From Gandjariella thermophila (GTDB taxonomy: Bacteria; Actinomycetota; Actinomycetes; Mycobacteriales; Pseudonocardiaceae), in NCBI RefSeq assembly GCF_005405885.1, contig NZ_BJFL01000003.1, positions 310,001-374,000 on the forward strand: DNA of 64,000 bases. The letters are read 5' to 3'. The translations under genes were made by a program, and so were the position numbers. Below are positions 17,775-27,836 of the stretch, piece after piece. Below the pieces are notes generated by a model that saw nothing but the letters and a program-made list of their open reading frames with translations, ran no database searches and had not been told where the DNA came from. How positions within the stretch are numbered: position 1 is the stretch's first letter; the number at the start of each line of letters is the position of its first letter.

Positions 17775-18826
17775 TGGCCCACGAGCAGCAACGCGGCCGG
17801 TGACACGGTGACGACCAGGCCGACCAGCACGGCGAGCACCGTGGTCTGCAGGTCGTCGGCCCTGCGGATGCGGCGGACGATCAGCACCAGCCCCACGGTC
17901 ACGGCGACCGCGACGCCCAGGGCGGCGGCCGGCAGGGTACGCCACAGCCACTCGAAGACCAGCCACAGCACCGCGCCGCCGACCACGCCCGCGGCCAGCT
18001 GGCCCACCATGACCAGCCACTCCTTGCCCGGTGACCGCTCCGCCTCCGGTTCGGCGCCGGTCTCGGCGTCGGCGGAGTCCTCGGCCGCGGCGATGGGCTC
18101 CTCGTCGGCGAACCGGTCGATCTCGCCGGAGGGCGGCCCGCCGGGGTAACGCGGCTCGTCGTAGCGGTCGTAGTCGTCGTCCAGGTACGGGCCGGGATGG
18201 CCCTGGGTGTCCTCCAGTACGGGATGCGCCTGGGTCTCCTCCAGTGCTCCCGTGGCGGGCGGGATGGCCTGGGTGTGGTCCATCGACCCGGCCGGCGGAA
18301 TGGCCTGGGTGTGGTCGAGCGCACCGGCCGGTGGGATCGACTGGGTGCGCTCCAGGCCCGGTGGGGCGGCGACCCTCGGGATCTGCTCGGTGACGGGTTC
18401 CCTGGTGGGGCCAGCCAGGGACCCGGTACCGCGCTCGCCACGGGCGGGGGTGGGCGGCAGGTACCGCGTCTCGGCGGCGGGATCGGCCTCATCCGGTGGC
18501 GCCGCGGGGCGGTGGTACCCGGTGCCTGGTTCGGTGTAGCCGCTGGGCGGGTCCTGGTAGCGGGCTGGCGGGCGGGGTTGCTCCGAGCGGCGGCGGTGCG
18601 GGCTGTGCGCGCCTCTGCGGTGCTCCTCCTCGTTGACCGGGAGCAGCCGGCCGCTGTCCGAGAGGACCCGGTTGATGATGGTTTGCGGGGCGGTGTCCGG
18701 GTTGTCGCCCTCGGCGCGGCGGCGCCGGCGGCGCTGCCCTCCCGCGCTGGGCTTCCCGCCGTACTGGGCGAGCAACTCCGCGACGGTGCGCTGGGTGCGC
18801 TCCGAACCGCTCTCTCCACTCATCAT
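17771..18826 (-). CDS. Membrane protein with a disordered repeat-bearing N-terminal region
   Basis: 351 residues. About 1-250 are charged and proline-rich with no predicted fold. At about 155-215 there is a degenerate 11-13-residue repeat with the core HTQAIPPAG ([37 protein letters not shown]). The last 90 residues hold three or four membrane helices ([58 protein letters not shown]). The equivalent in M. tuberculosis is Rv0497. ATG at 18826 overlaps the Ppx stop (ATGA). Threonines before IPP may be Ser/Thr-kinase sites; that is speculation. Function unknown. Confidence 0.85.
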   Translation of the reverse strand: MMSGESGSERTQRTVAELLAQYGGKPSAGGQRRRRRRAEGDNPDTAPQTIINRVLSDSGRLLPVNEEEHRRGAHSPHRRRSEQPRPPARYQDPPSGYTEPGTGYHRPAAPPDEADPAAETRYLPPTPARGERGTGSLAGPTREPVTEQIPRVAAPPGLERTQSIPPAGALDHTQAIPPAGSMDHTQAIPPATGALEETQAHPVLEDTQGHPGPYLDDDYDRYDEPRYPGGPPSGEIDRFADEEPIAAAEDSADAETGAEPEAERSPGKEWLVMVGQLAAGVVGGAVLWLVFEWLWRTLPAAALGVAVAVTVGLVLIVRRIRRADDLQTTVLAVLVGLVVTVSPAALLLVGQ

Positions 18827-19827
18827 TTCCACCGTGCCCCGTGCTGGCCAGTCCGTCCAGTGCTGCCGTCCGACCGGGGGGTCCCGGCCAATCCGTCAGT
18901 CTGGTCCAGACGCCGCAGGATTACACCTTCCCGCAGCGCCCACGGGCAGATTTCCACCTGGCTCAATGACAACGCCCGCATCGTGGCCTCCGCCACGAGC
19001 GCCCCGGCGACAAGCTGGTGCGCCCGGCTCGCGCTGACCCCCTCCAGTTCGGCCAGGTCCGCCGCGGACATCCGGCTGATGAACGCGGTGATCTGGCGCA
19101 GCCCGGCGTCGGTGAGCGTCCTGGGCACCCTCGGCCCGGCGGAGGACGGCGCCGCGCCGGTGAGCCGGGCCAGCGAGCGGAACGTCTTCGAGGTGGCCAC
19201 CACGCGATCCGGCGCGCCGGCCTCGCGCACCGCTAATGCCGTGCCGGCCAACTGCTCGTCGAGCCACTCGGTGGTCTCGGCGACCTCCTTGCGGCTCGGC
19301 GGGTCGTTGCGGAACCGGGTGCGCCGCAGCCGGCCGGCGCCGAGCGGCAGCGAGATCGCGAGGTCCGGATCCTCGTCGATGCCGATGGCCAGCTCCAGCG
19401 AGCCGCCGCCGATGTCCACGACCAGCAGCCGGCCGGCCGACCAGCCGAACCAGCGGCGGGCGGCGAGGAAGGTGTAGCGCGCCTCGTCCTCGCCGGAGAG
19501 CACCTGCAGGTCGACCCCGGTCTCGTCGCGGACCCGGTCGAGCACCGCGCCGGCGTTGCTGGCTTCGCGGATCGCCGAGGTGGCGAACGCCATCAGGTCC
19601 TCGCAACCCATGTCGGCCGCGGACTCCCGGAACTCGGCCACCGTGCGGACCAGCCGGTCGGCACCCGCCTTTGTCAGCTTGCCGGAGCGGTTGATCTGCT
19701 CGGCCAGCCGCAGCACGGTCTTCTCCGAGCTCATCGGCGTCGGGTGGGCACCCCGGTGCGCGTCCACCACCAGCAGGTGGACGGTGTTGGAACCCACGTC
19801 GAGCACGCCGAGCCGCACGTCAAGCAC
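18823..19827 (-). CDS. Ppx/GppA family phosphatase (exopolyphosphatase / pppGpp phosphohydrolase)
   Basis: About 334 residues of the actin-like ASKHA phosphatase fold: LGVLDVGSNTVHLLVVDAH, MAFATSAIREA, LSGEDEARYTF, VVDIGGGSLELAIG and ATSKTFRSLARL. It removes terminal phosphates from polyphosphate or converts pppGpp to ppGpp. It is very close to Rv0496 in pattern. A GTG at 19827 or 19818 could be the start; the shorter one gives the family-typical beginning. Location beside the phosphate-responsive senX3-regX3 system suggests a role in phosphate metabolism. It is coupled to the downstream membrane protein. Confidence 0.92.
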   Translation of the reverse strand: MLDVRLGVLDVGSNTVHLLVVDAHRGAHPTPMSSEKTVLRLAEQINRSGKLTKAGADRLVRTVAEFRESAADMGCEDLMAFATSAIREASNAGAVLDRVRDETGVDLQVLSGEDEARYTFLAARRWFGWSAGRLLVVDIGGGSLELAIGIDEDPDLAISLPLGAGRLRRTRFRNDPPSRKEVAETTEWLDEQLAGTALAVREAGAPDRVVATSKTFRSLARLTGAAPSSAGPRVPRTLTDAGLRQITAFISRMSAADLAELEGVSASRAHQLVAGALVAEATMRALSLSQVEICPWALREGVILRRLDQTDGLAGTPRSDGSTGRTGQHGARWK

Positions 19828-19947
19828 GTTACCGGGCCAGCGGCCCCCGGTGGTCGCCGACGCCCGCCGCCGCGGGCCTCGGCGGGGTGGCCCGGCCCCG
19901 CTTCGGTCCCCCGGCCATGACTGCCGCCGGCCGGGACTGCGGAGGGC

Positions 19948-20628
19948 TCAGGTCTCGAACTTGTAGCCGAGACCGCGCACGGTGACCAGGTGCTGCGGGT
20001 TGGACGGGTCCGGCTCGATCTTCGACCGCAGCCGCTTCACGTGAACGTCCAGCGTCTTGGTGTCGCCGACGTAGTCCGCGCCCCACACGCGGTCGATGAG
20101 CTGGCCACGGGTGAGCACCCGGCCGACGTTGCGCAGCAGGTACTCCAGCAGGTCGAACTCCTTCAGCGGCAGGTTGACCTCGGCGCCCTCCACGGTGACC
20201 ACGTGCCGCTCCACGTCCATCCGCACCGGCCCGGCCTCGAGCACCTGCGGCAGCAGTTCCTCGGACTCGCCGCCGCGGCGCAGCACCGCGCGCACCCGGG
20301 CGATCAGCTCGCGTGCCGAGTAGGGCTTGGTGACGTAGTCGTCCGCGCCCAGTTCCAGGCCGACCACCTTGTCGATCTCGCTGTCCCGGGCGGTTACCAT
20401 GATCACCGGCACGGAGGACCGCTGGCGCAGCGCGCGGCACACGTCCGTGCCGCTCATCCCCGGCAGCATGAGGTCGAGCAGGACGATGTCGGCGCCGTTG
20501 CGGTCGAACTCGTCCAGCGCCTCCTGCCCGTTGGCCGCCACCGCCGCGGTGAACCCCTCCTTGCGCAGCAGAAAGGCCAGCGGGTCCGCGAAGGACTCCT
20601 CGTCCTCGACGATCAGCACCCTGGTCAC
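19948..20628 (-). CDS. regX3: Response regulator RegX3 (OmpR/PhoB type)
   Basis: 226 residues: receiver domain (1-115) with acidic pocket VEDEE, phospho-acceptor aspartate in IVLLDLMLPGMSG, conserved T in MVTARD and lysine in VTKPYS; winged helix (130-226) with LKEFDLLEYLLRNVGRVLTR and TLDVHVKRLRSKIEPDP. It activates phosphate-starvation genes when phosphorylated by SenX3. GTG start overlaps the senX3 stop (GTGA) and has GGAGG upstream, so the pair is translationally coupled. Confidence 0.95.
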   Translation of the reverse strand: MTRVLIVEDEESFADPLAFLLRKEGFTAAVAANGQEALDEFDRNGADIVLLDLMLPGMSGTDVCRALRQRSSVPVIMVTARDSEIDKVVGLELGADDYVTKPYSARELIARVRAVLRRGGESEELLPQVLEAGPVRMDVERHVVTVEGAEVNLPLKEFDLLEYLLRNVGRVLTRGQLIDRVWGADYVGDTKTLDVHVKRLRSKIEPDPSNPQHLVTVRGLGYKFET

Positions 20629-21914
20629 AACACTCCTCCGTGGTCGGCGCGCACGGCGCCGTTCGAGCCGGGCAGCGCGTTCGGGCGGGATGCCGCCCGG
20701 CCCGACTGCCCGTCCGTCCCAGTCGGGACGGGCTTGCTGGCACGGCCACGGTCGGCCGGCCCGGCCTGCTCCGGCACGCTCGTCCCGTTCACGCCCGCGC
20801 CCGAGGTCCGGGCCGGTAGCCGCAGGGTGAACGTGGAGCCCGTGCCCGGCTGGCTCCACAGCCGCACCTCCCCGCCGTGGTTGGCGGCCACGTGCTTGAC
20901 GATGGCGAGGCCGAGGCCGGTGCCCCCGGTGACCCGGGAGCGCGCCGGGTCGACCCGGAAGAACCGCTCGAACACCCGCTGCTGGTGCTCCGGGGCGATG
21001 CCGATGCCCCGGTCGGTCACCGCGATCTCGACGAACCCGTCCACCAGCCGCCGGCTGATGGACACCGGGCTGCCGTCCGGGGAGTAGGCGATCGCGTTGT
21101 CGATGAGGTTGCTCAGCGCGGTGATCAGCAGCATCTGGTCGCCGTCCACCTGCAGCCCGCTCGGGGCGTCGGTGGCGATCTCGATGCCGGTGCGCTCGGC
21201 GACCAGCCGGCAGCGGCCCAGCGCCTCGCTGACCACCTCGTCCACGTCCACCGTGGTCAGCTCGGGCAGCCGCTCCGCGCCCTGCAGCCGGGACAGCGCG
21301 ATCAGTTCGGTGACCAGCGTCCCCAGCCGGGTGGCCTCGTGCAGGATCTTGCCGCTGAACCGGCGGACCTCCTCCGGGTCGTCGGCGGCGTCCAGGATCG
21401 CCTCGGCGAGCAGCGCCAGCGCGCCGACCGGGGTCTTCAGCTCGTGGCTGACGTTGGCCACGAAGTCCCGCCGGGTCGCCTCCAGCCGCACCGCGTCCGA
21501 CTCATCCGAGGCGTCCACCACGGTGAACCCGTCGCCGAGCGGCCGGACGTCGCCGAGCACCGCCTCCGGGCCGCGGCCGCCGAGGCGCTCCAGCGGGGAG
21601 AGGTCGACGCGGACCACCTCGCCGGTTTCCCGCACCTGCTCCGCGGCCTTGGCGGCCCGCTCGTCGACCCGCTGGTTGCGCACGATGCCCAGGGCCACCG
21701 CCCGCGGGTTGTGTAGCACCACGTCGCCGAATTGGTTCAACACGGCCACGCCGTTGTGCGAGGAGTCGATGATCCGTCCGACGAGGTCGGCGATGGTGAG
21801 ACCGGCCGAGGAATGACGTTCCCGCCGCACGGCCGAACGGCCGAGCAGGAAACCGAGGGCCACGCCAATCAGCGCCGCGCCGACTGACAGGGCGATGTGT
21901 CCTGCAACGGTCAC
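20625..21914 (-). CDS. senX3: Sensor histidine kinase SenX3
   Basis: About 429 residues. One N-terminal membrane helix (ALSVGAALIGVALGFLLG), a PAS-like segment (about 50-150), then the dimerisation box RRDFVANVSHELKTPVGAL with the phospho-histidine, and the ATPase boxes NLIDNAIAYSP, VTDRGIGIAPEHQQRVFERF and TGGTGLGLAIVKHVAANHGG. It senses phosphate status together with the Pst system and phosphorylates RegX3. The GTG at 21914 gives the family-typical start; a longer frame to 21959 exists. A Pro/Gly/Ser-rich tail of about 55 residues follows the kinase core. The gpm gene lies upstream as in mycobacteria. Confidence 0.94.
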   Translation of the reverse strand: MTVAGHIALSVGAALIGVALGFLLGRSAVRRERHSSAGLTIADLVGRIIDSSHNGVAVLNQFGDVVLHNPRAVALGIVRNQRVDERAAKAAEQVRETGEVVRVDLSPLERLGGRGPEAVLGDVRPLGDGFTVVDASDESDAVRLEATRRDFVANVSHELKTPVGALALLAEAILDAADDPEEVRRFSGKILHEATRLGTLVTELIALSRLQGAERLPELTTVDVDEVVSEALGRCRLVAERTGIEIATDAPSGLQVDGDQMLLITALSNLIDNAIAYSPDGSPVSISRRLVDGFVEIAVTDRGIGIAPEHQQRVFERFFRVDPARSRVTGGTGLGLAIVKHVAANHGGEVRLWSQPGTGSTFTLRLPARTSGAGVNGTSVPEQAGPADRGRASKPVPTGTDGQSGRAASRPNALPGSNGAVRADHGGVL

Positions 21915-22082
21915 GGCCGCATGGTAAGCAGGTAAAGGCCGTGATGGCCTAGCCCGCACGGGTCAACCGTGATGGCGCTGACATCAACCCCGTTCATCGT
22001 TTCCACGCGGCTCGGCGAGTGTTCACTCTCCGGTCAGCCGGTCGTGACCGGACCACGACCCGCCGCCGCGGCGGTGGGTGGG

Positions 22083-22829
22083 TCAGCGGCCCTGGTTGGC
22101 CACCGCCTGGATGGCCTCGGCGGCCGCCTCCGGGTCGAGGTAGGTGCCGCCCGGGTTGGTCGGCCGGAAGTTCTCGTCCAGGTCGTAGCGCAGCGGGATG
22201 CCGGTGGGAATGTTCAGCTTGGCGATGGCCTCGTCGGAGACGCCGTCGAGGTGCTTGACCAGCGCCCGCAGCGAGTTGCCGTGCGCGGCGACCAGCACGG
22301 TCCGCCCAGCGGCCAGGTCGGGCACGATCGCCGCGTCCCAGTACGGCAGCAGCCGGGCCACCACGTCCTTGAGGCATTCGGTGCGGGGCAGGTCGGCGCC
22401 GAGGTCGGCGTAGCGCGGGTCGCCGTCCTGGCTGAACTCGCTGCCGTCCTCGATGGGCGGCGGCGGGACGTCGTAGGAGCGGCGCCAGAGCATGAACTGC
22501 TCTTCGCCGTAGGTTTCCAGGGTCTGCTTCTTGTTCTTGCCCTGCAGCGCACCGTAGTGCCGCTCGTTGAGCCGCCAGTCCCGGCGCACCGGGATCCAGT
22601 GCCGGTCCGCGGTGTCCAGCGCGATGTTCGCGGTGGAGATGGCCCGGCGCAGCACGGAGGTGTGCACCACGTCGGGCAGCAACCGCGCGTCACGGAGCAG
22701 CTCGCCGCTCCGCCTGGCCTCGACCTCCCCCTTCGCCGACAGCGGCACGTCCACCCAGCCGGTGAACAGGTTCTCGGCGTTCCACACGCTCTCGCCGTGC
22801 CGAAGCAACACCAGGGTTCGCTCGCTCAT
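22083..22829 (-). CDS. gpmA: 2,3-bisphosphoglycerate-dependent phosphoglycerate mutase
   Basis: 248 residues. It interconverts 3- and 2-phosphoglycerate in glycolysis. The catalytic histidine lies in [20 protein letters not shown]; other family marks are [30 protein letters not shown] and [19 protein letters not shown]. The ATG at 22829 follows GAGGA. It equals gpm1 (Rv0489), upstream of senX3. A stretch of about 120 bases separates it from the ligase gene upstream. Confidence 0.96.
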   Translation of the reverse strand: MSERTLVLLRHGESVWNAENLFTGWVDVPLSAKGEVEARRSGELLRDARLLPDVVHTSVLRRAISTANIALDTADRHWIPVRRDWRLNERHYGALQGKNKKQTLETYGEEQFMLWRRSYDVPPPPIEDGSEFSQDGDPRYADLGADLPRTECLKDVVARLLPYWDAAIVPDLAAGRTVLVAAHGNSLRALVKHLDGVSDEAIAKLNIPTGIPLRYDLDENFRPTNPGGTYLDPEAAAEAIQAVANQGR

Positions 22830-22950
22830 GGATCTTCCTCCGCGAGTTCTCGCGGGCCCTGCCGGCCCGGGGCTACTCGCGGCCAAGCCTGCCAGACGCG
22901 GCCAGGCCGGCGAGCCGCGCCTGCCGGCCCGGGTGGCGCGGGCGGCCCGG

Positions 22951-24525
22951 CTACCGGCCGGGCACCGGCTGCCGGGCGCGCAGTTCCTTGCGCAGGATCT
23001 TGCCCGAGGCCGACTTGGGGATGGCGTCGACGAACTCCACCTGCCGCACCTTCTTGTACGGCGCGACCCGCCCGGCCACGAACGCCATCACCTCGTCGGC
23101 GGTGAGCGCGGCCTGCGGCTGGCGAACCACGAACGCCTTGGGCACCTCCTCGCCGTCGGCATCCCGCACGCCCACCACCGCGACGTCCGCGATGCCCGGG
23201 TGGGTCAGCAGCAGCGCCTCCAGTTCGGCCGGCGGCACCTGGTACCCCTTGTACTTGATCAGTTCCTTGACCCGGTCCACGATCGTGTAGTAGCCGTGCT
23301 CGTCGACCCTGGCGAGGTCGCCGGTGTGCAGGAAGCCGTCGGCGTCCACGGTGGCCGCGGTGGCTTCGGGGTTGTTCAGGTAGCCCTTCATCACGTTCGG
23401 CCCGCGGCACCACAGCTCGCCGGTGGCGCCCACGCCGAGTTCCTCGCCGGTCGCCGGGTCGACGATCTTGCACTCCATGTTCGGGATGGCCACCCCGACG
23501 GTGCCGACCGGGATGTCCTCACGGTCGTCCGGGATGGTGTGGCTGACCGGGCTCAGCTCGGTCATCCCGTAGCCCTGGCGGACCCGGCAGCCCAGCCGCC
23601 CGGCGACCGCGTGCGCCAGTTCCTCGTCCAGCGGGGCGGCGCCGGAGAAGACGATGTCCACCGCGGACATGTCGTAGGAGTCGATGATCGGGTGCTTGGC
23701 CAGCGCGACCGCGATCGGCGGGGCGATGTAGACCCGGTTGGTCCGGTATTCCGCGATCACCCGGCAGAACTGCTCCAGGTCGAACCGGGGCATGGTGACC
23801 ACGGTGCCGCCGATGGCCAGCACGTGGTTCATGATCACGGTCATGCCGTAGATGTGGAAGAACGGCAGCACGCCCAGCACCCTGGTGTCCTCGCCGCGCA
23901 GGTCGAAGATCGCGTTGCACTGGACGATGTTGGCGACCAGGTTGCGGTGGGTGAGCATGACGCCCTTGGACCGGCCGGTGGTGCCGGAGGAGTAGGGCAG
24001 TGCGGCCAGGTCCTCGGCGGGGTCGATGGGCACCTCGGGCGCGGGCGCCGTGGTGGCCAGCAGCTCGGCCAGGCTGGTGTGGCCCTCCATAGGGTCGAAG
24101 GTGACCACCTCGCCGATGCCGGCGGCCGCCGCGGCCGCGTCCGCCCGCTCGGCCAGGGCGCCGACGGTGAACAGCAGCTTCGCCCCCGCGTCGGTGAGCT
24201 GCGCGGCCACCTCGTCGGCGGTGTAGAGGGTGTTGATCGTGGTGGCCACCGCGCCGGCACGCAGGATGCCGTGGAAGGCCACCGCGTAGTACGGCGTGTT
24301 CGGCGCCAGGATGCCGACCGTGTCGCCCTTGCCGACGCCGCGCTCGGCCAGCGCCGCGGCCAGCCGGTCCACCGCCCCGGCCAGCTCGGCGTAGCTCAGC
24401 GACTGCCCGGTGACGCCGTCGACCAGCGCCGCGCGGTCAGCGTGCGGGCCGAGGTCGGTGAACAGCAGGTCGGTCAGCGAGACGGCAGGAATCGACACAT
24501 CCGGGTAAGGACTGCGGAAGACCAT
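22951..24525 (-). CDS. AMP-forming acyl-CoA ligase, 4-coumarate-CoA-ligase-like
   Basis: 524 residues of the adenylate-forming family: [20 protein letters not shown] (phosphate loop), [65 protein letters not shown] in pieces, and the catalytic lysine in [13 protein letters not shown]. The order of motifs is closer to aryl/acyl-CoA ligases such as 4CL than to long-chain FadD. ATG at 24525 is preferred over 24567. It has no partner genes nearby that reveal the substrate, and no M. tuberculosis counterpart in this interval that I recall. Confidence 0.88.
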   Translation of the reverse strand: MVFRSPYPDVSIPAVSLTDLLFTDLGPHADRAALVDGVTGQSLSYAELAGAVDRLAAALAERGVGKGDTVGILAPNTPYYAVAFHGILRAGAVATTINTLYTADEVAAQLTDAGAKLLFTVGALAERADAAAAAAGIGEVVTFDPMEGHTSLAELLATTAPAPEVPIDPAEDLAALPYSSGTTGRSKGVMLTHRNLVANIVQCNAIFDLRGEDTRVLGVLPFFHIYGMTVIMNHVLAIGGTVVTMPRFDLEQFCRVIAEYRTNRVYIAPPIAVALAKHPIIDSYDMSAVDIVFSGAAPLDEELAHAVAGRLGCRVRQGYGMTELSPVSHTIPDDREDIPVGTVGVAIPNMECKIVDPATGEELGVGATGELWCRGPNVMKGYLNNPEATAATVDADGFLHTGDLARVDEHGYYTIVDRVKELIKYKGYQVPPAELEALLLTHPGIADVAVVGVRDADGEEVPKAFVVRQPQAALTADEVMAFVAGRVAPYKKVRQVEFVDAIPKSASGKILRKELRARQPVPGR

Positions 24526-24968
24526 CGGTAAGCCTCGATTCACCCGATCCGGCCCCCAACCCAACACGTCATCGTGATCAGCCGCACATCACAGGGTCAA
24601 GCACGAACGTGTTGCAACCAAGGCGTTACTTCGATCGCGGAAGTTCACACAAATGGAGTAGTGAGCCGGCCTTGTGGCCGGAAGGCGCGGTCTGCCAAGT
24701 TGACATCGCGTTCGCGGATCGGCTCCCACGCACTCCCCGGTCCGCGTAAGGCGCGCAACGCGGTTCGCTTCCCCCCGTCGGACCGCGGCCCGCTCGGTTT
24801 CCCGGGTCCCCCCGCCCGGGAGGTCCGCTGCAGCGGGGACCTGACGCGGGGCGGCTCGAGCTCGCGACTCCCCCTCTCTCCCGAGCCGCCCCGCGCTGGG
24901 CTGTGGTGATAGAGCTGCGCTGACAAGCAGGCGCGCACGACGAACGGGATCGCCGGCGGCAGGCCGGG
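24526..24968. other. Intergenic region upstream of the acyl-CoA ligase
   Basis: 443 bases without a convincing gene. It contains the terminator-like hairpin of the YbjN gene (24845-24895) and, nearer the ligase, a GTGAT...ATCAC inverted repeat at 24574-24592 whose spacing does not fit a CRP site. Confidence 0.5.
24845..24895 (-). terminator. Hairpin downstream of the YbjN-domain gene
   Basis: A perfect 14-bp stem (24845-24858 with 24882-24895) around a 23-base loop, 74 bases after the YbjN stop. GC-rich, no T-run, typical of actinobacterial putative terminators. Confidence 0.6.
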
Positions 24969-25502
24969 TCAGGTGTCGTCGCCGGTGGTCAGTGGGCGGT
25001 CGGTGGTCGGCGGGCGGACCAGGTGCTCGAACGGCCGCAGGTTGGCCAGCGACTCGCCGCGGGACACCCGCCAGTCCCACTCCCGGCGGATGGCACTGGC
25101 GAAACCGATCTCCAGCAGGACGTTGAAGTCCCCGTCCGCGGCCTCCACCACCTGGCCGAGCAGCCGGTCCAGCTCGTCCGGGGTGACGGCGTGGTGCGCG
25201 ACCCGGCCGACCAGGTAGATGTCGCCGCTGCCGTCGATCGTGTAGTGCACCCCGTACAGCCGGGCGTTGCGCCTGAGCAGGTAGCGGTAGACCTCCTCGT
25301 GCGCCTCGTCCGGCCGGCGGCAGACGAACGCCTCCACCACCAGGGCGTGCCGGCCCACGATCAGCCAGCAGTTGGTCTGCAGCTTCCTGGTGCCCGGCAG
25401 GGTGACGAAGAACCGCCCCGGGGCCCTGCGGTCGTAGCCGATCTCGCGCTCGTCCAGGGCGGCCGAGATGACCTTGTCCAACTCCTCGAGGGGCACGCTC
25501 AT
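24969..25502 (-). CDS. YbjN-domain protein
   Basis: 177 residues with the YbjN/type III-chaperone-like fold: FVTLPGTRKLQTNCWLIVGR, VEAFVCRRPDEAHEEVYRYL, LRRNARLYGVHYTIDGSGD and DIYLVGRVAHHAVTPDELDR. Role unknown; members are thought to act as small chaperone-like cytosolic proteins. It follows mshA on the same strand after 55 bases and equals Rv0487, so it may be in the mshA transcript. ATG start at 25502. Confidence 0.88.
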   Translation of the reverse strand: MSVPLEELDKVISAALDEREIGYDRRAPGRFFVTLPGTRKLQTNCWLIVGRHALVVEAFVCRRPDEAHEEVYRYLLRRNARLYGVHYTIDGSGDIYLVGRVAHHAVTPDELDRLLGQVVEAADGDFNVLLEIGFASAIRREWDWRVSRGESLANLRPFEHLVRPPTTDRPLTTGDDT

Positions 25503-25557
25503 TCGACAGTCCCTTCTCGTCCGCCACCCGCGCGCGACCGCCGGGCCGCGACACCAC

Positions 25558-26853
25558 TCATACCGCGATCTCCTGCCGGTCGAGTGCCCGGTCGAGCGCG
25601 GTGCGGAACGCGGCGGCCGCCTCGGTGTAAGCGCCCAGCAGGGCGTCGGTGGTGCGGTCCCAGGAGAACCGCCGGGCATGCCCCACCGCGCCGGTGGCGA
25701 GCTGCTCCCGGTACGCCGGCCGCAGCGCGACCTCGGCGAGCACCGCCGCCCAGTGCGCCGGATCGTGGTCCGGCACCAGCATGCCGGACACGCCGTCAGC
25801 CACCGCCACCGGCAGGCCCCCGACCGCGGCGGCCACCACCGGAGTGCCGCAGGCCTGCGCCTCCAGCGCGACCAGGCCGAACGACTCGTTGTGGCTGGGC
25901 ACCGCGACCACGTCGGCGGCGCGGTAGACGTCGGCCAGCGCCGGGCCGCCCTGCGGCGGCAGGAACCGCACCACGTCGGCGATGCCCAGCGACGCGGCCA
26001 GGTTGTGCAACACCCTGGGCTGTTCCAGGCCGGTTCCGGACGGTCCGCCGACCACCAGCACGACCAGCCGGGCGCGCAGCGCGGGGTCGCGGGCCAGCAG
26101 TTCGGCGGCGGCGCGCAGCAGCACGTCCGGCGCCTTCAGCGGCTGCACCCGGCCGACGAAGGCGAGCACCACCGCGTCGCGCGGCAGGCCCAGCACGGCG
26201 CGCGCGGCGGAGGCGTCGCCGGGGGTGAACCGCTCGAGGTCAACCCCGGGCGGCACGGTGAGCACCTTGTCCGGGTCGGCGCCGTACAGGCCGACGAGCT
26301 GGCCGGCCTCCACCGCGGTGTTGGCCACCAGCCGGTCGGCCTCGGCCACCACCTGATCCTCGCCGATCACCCGGCTGCGCGGTTCGGGCACGTCACCGTC
26401 GGCCAGCGCGGCGTTCTTCACCTTGGCAAGGGTGTGCGCGGTGTGCACCAGCGGCACCCCCCACCGCTCCCTGGCCAGCCAGCCGACCTGCCCGGACAGC
26501 CAGTAGTGCGAGTGCACCACGTCGTAGTGGCCCGGCTCCTGGCGGGCCTCGGCGCGCAGCACCCCGGCGGTGAACGCGCAGAGCTGGGCGGGCAACTCGC
26601 TCTTGTCCAGGCCCTCGAACGGCCCGGCCACCACATGCCGCACCAGCACTCCCGGCGCCAGCTCGACCACCGGAGGCAGTTCGGAGGAGGTGGCCCGGGT
26701 GAACACCTCGACGGCCACGCCGCGGCGGGCCATCCGGGTCGCGGTCTGCACGATGTAGACGTTCATCCCACCCGCGTCCCCGGTGCCCGGCTGCTCCAGC
26801 GGCGAGGTGTGCACGGACAGCACGGCGACCCGGCGCGGCAGGCGGGCACTCAC
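25558..26853 (-). CDS. mshA: D-inositol-3-phosphate glycosyltransferase, first step of mycothiol synthesis
   Basis: 431 residues, GT4 family. It transfers GlcNAc from UDP-GlcNAc to inositol-3-phosphate, starting synthesis of mycothiol, the main actinobacterial thiol. Signatures are [37 protein letters not shown], the phosphate-binding [15 protein letters not shown], and the Ex7E region [20 protein letters not shown]. The GTG at 26853 overlaps the hydrolase stop (GTGA) with AGAGGTGG before it. The mycothiol-dependent enzyme at 32390 and the glutaredoxin-like protein at 5803 are possible users of the product. Confidence 0.97.
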   Translation of the reverse strand: MSARLPRRVAVLSVHTSPLEQPGTGDAGGMNVYIVQTATRMARRGVAVEVFTRATSSELPPVVELAPGVLVRHVVAGPFEGLDKSELPAQLCAFTAGVLRAEARQEPGHYDVVHSHYWLSGQVGWLARERWGVPLVHTAHTLAKVKNAALADGDVPEPRSRVIGEDQVVAEADRLVANTAVEAGQLVGLYGADPDKVLTVPPGVDLERFTPGDASAARAVLGLPRDAVVLAFVGRVQPLKAPDVLLRAAAELLARDPALRARLVVLVVGGPSGTGLEQPRVLHNLAASLGIADVVRFLPPQGGPALADVYRAADVVAVPSHNESFGLVALEAQACGTPVVAAAVGGLPVAVADGVSGMLVPDHDPAHWAAVLAEVALRPAYREQLATGAVGHARRFSWDRTTDALLGAYTEAAAAFRTALDRALDRQEIAV

Positions 26854-27725
26854 CGAACCACCTCTCTCGTCTCGGCCCGGCATTTCTCCAGGAACGCGGC
26901 CAGCTCGGCGGTGAACTCCTCGGGGCGCTCCAGGAACGGGGCGTGGCCGGCGTCGTCGAACCAGCGCAGCGTCGCGCCGGGGATGGTCGCGGCCGCGTAC
27001 TCGCCCGCGGCGGGGTCCACCACGGCGTCCCGCCGGCCGTGCATGACCAGCGTCGGTACGTCCACCGCGGCGAGGACATCGGCGCTGGCCACGTCCCGGC
27101 GAAACAGCGCGGCGCGGACCCGGGGCGGCACCCGGAGCGCGGCACCCAGCAGCCGCTGCACCAGCTCGCCGGGCAGCCGGCCCGCGCCGAGGCCGGCGGT
27201 GAACTCCAGCAGCGCCGGGACCGCGACGGCCGGGTCCTCGTCCAGCGCGGCGGGCAGTGCGGCGCGCATCACCGGGCCGATCCGTCCACCTGGGTGGTCC
27301 CGGCCGATCTCGGTGATCGCGCCGACCAGCACGATCCCGGCCAGCCCCGCGGTGCCGTGCCGGCGCAGGTAGTCGGTGACCACCAGGCCGCCGTAGGACC
27401 AGCCGAGGAGCACCGCGCCCGGGCCGGCGTGCGCGAGCAGCGCGGCCACGTCCCCGGCCCACGCGTCCGGGTCGGCGTAGCCGCCCGCCGAGGCACTCTC
27501 TCCCGCCGAGGCGGCAGACGGCCCGTCCGGCGCGTCGGAGTCCCCGTGGCCGCGCAGGTCCGCCGCGACCAGCCGGAACCCGTCAGTCATGGCCGGGGTG
27601 TCGAGCAGCCCGCTCCACACCGCCGAGGACTGCGCCCAGCCGTGCAGCAGCACCGCCGGAAGTGCGCCGCGCCGGCCGGCCTCCCGGACCGCCAGCCGGA
27701 TGCCTCCGGCGCCGGTCACCGCCAT
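26850..27725 (-). CDS. Alpha/beta hydrolase carrying a repeat-derived insertion
   Basis: 291 residues with the full triad: nucleophile elbow GWSYGG, acid in HGRRDAVVD, histidine in [15 protein letters not shown], and oxyanion [10 protein letters not shown]. Between [11 protein letters not shown] and [11 protein letters not shown] there are about 13 extra residues rich in Ser/Ala/Gly ([14 protein letters not shown]), encoded by a copy of the 39-bp repeat. Substrate unknown. It is translationally coupled to mshA (GTGA). ATG at 27725 or GTG at 27734. It faces the SDR at 27837 divergently across about 110 bases. Confidence 0.87.
   Translation of the reverse strand: MAVTGAGGIRLAVREAGRRGALPAVLLHGWAQSSAVWSGLLDTPAMTDGFRLVAADLRGHGDSDAPDGPSAASAGESASAGGYADPDAWAGDVAALLAHAGPGAVLLGWSYGGLVVTDYLRRHGTAGLAGIVLVGAITEIGRDHPGGRIGPVMRAALPAALDEDPAVAVPALLEFTAGLGAGRLPGELVQRLLGAALRVPPRVRAALFRRDVASADVLAAVDVPTLVMHGRRDAVVDPAAGEYAAATIPGATLRWFDDAGHAPFLERPEEFTAELAAFLEKCRAETREVVR
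27488..27526. repeat. In-frame copy of the 39-bp interspersed repeat
   Basis: Shares a 19-base run (CTCCCGCCGAGGCGGCAGA) and further flanking matches with the tandem copies at 15082-15159, and has the same unit length of 39 bases, so it keeps the hydrolase frame. Confidence 0.75.
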
Positions 27726-27836
27726 GCTTCTCACCGGACCTCCCCACCTCGTCTCGGGCAGCGCCCCGTCAAGACCCCTCGCAAGGAGCCAACAGCCCAC
27801 CATCGTCCCTTCTTCCGGGTGGGAGAGGATCGGGGC

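Noticed and set aside
21985-22010. GTTCATC-type repeats upstream of senX3 as a PHO/RegX3 box
   Set aside because: Only one good half-site; spacing of the second does not fit the 11-bp direct-repeat rule.
24574-24592. GTGAT...ATCAC as a CRP/GlxR site
   Set aside because: The half-sites are 11 bases apart instead of the expected 8, and the flanks do not fit.
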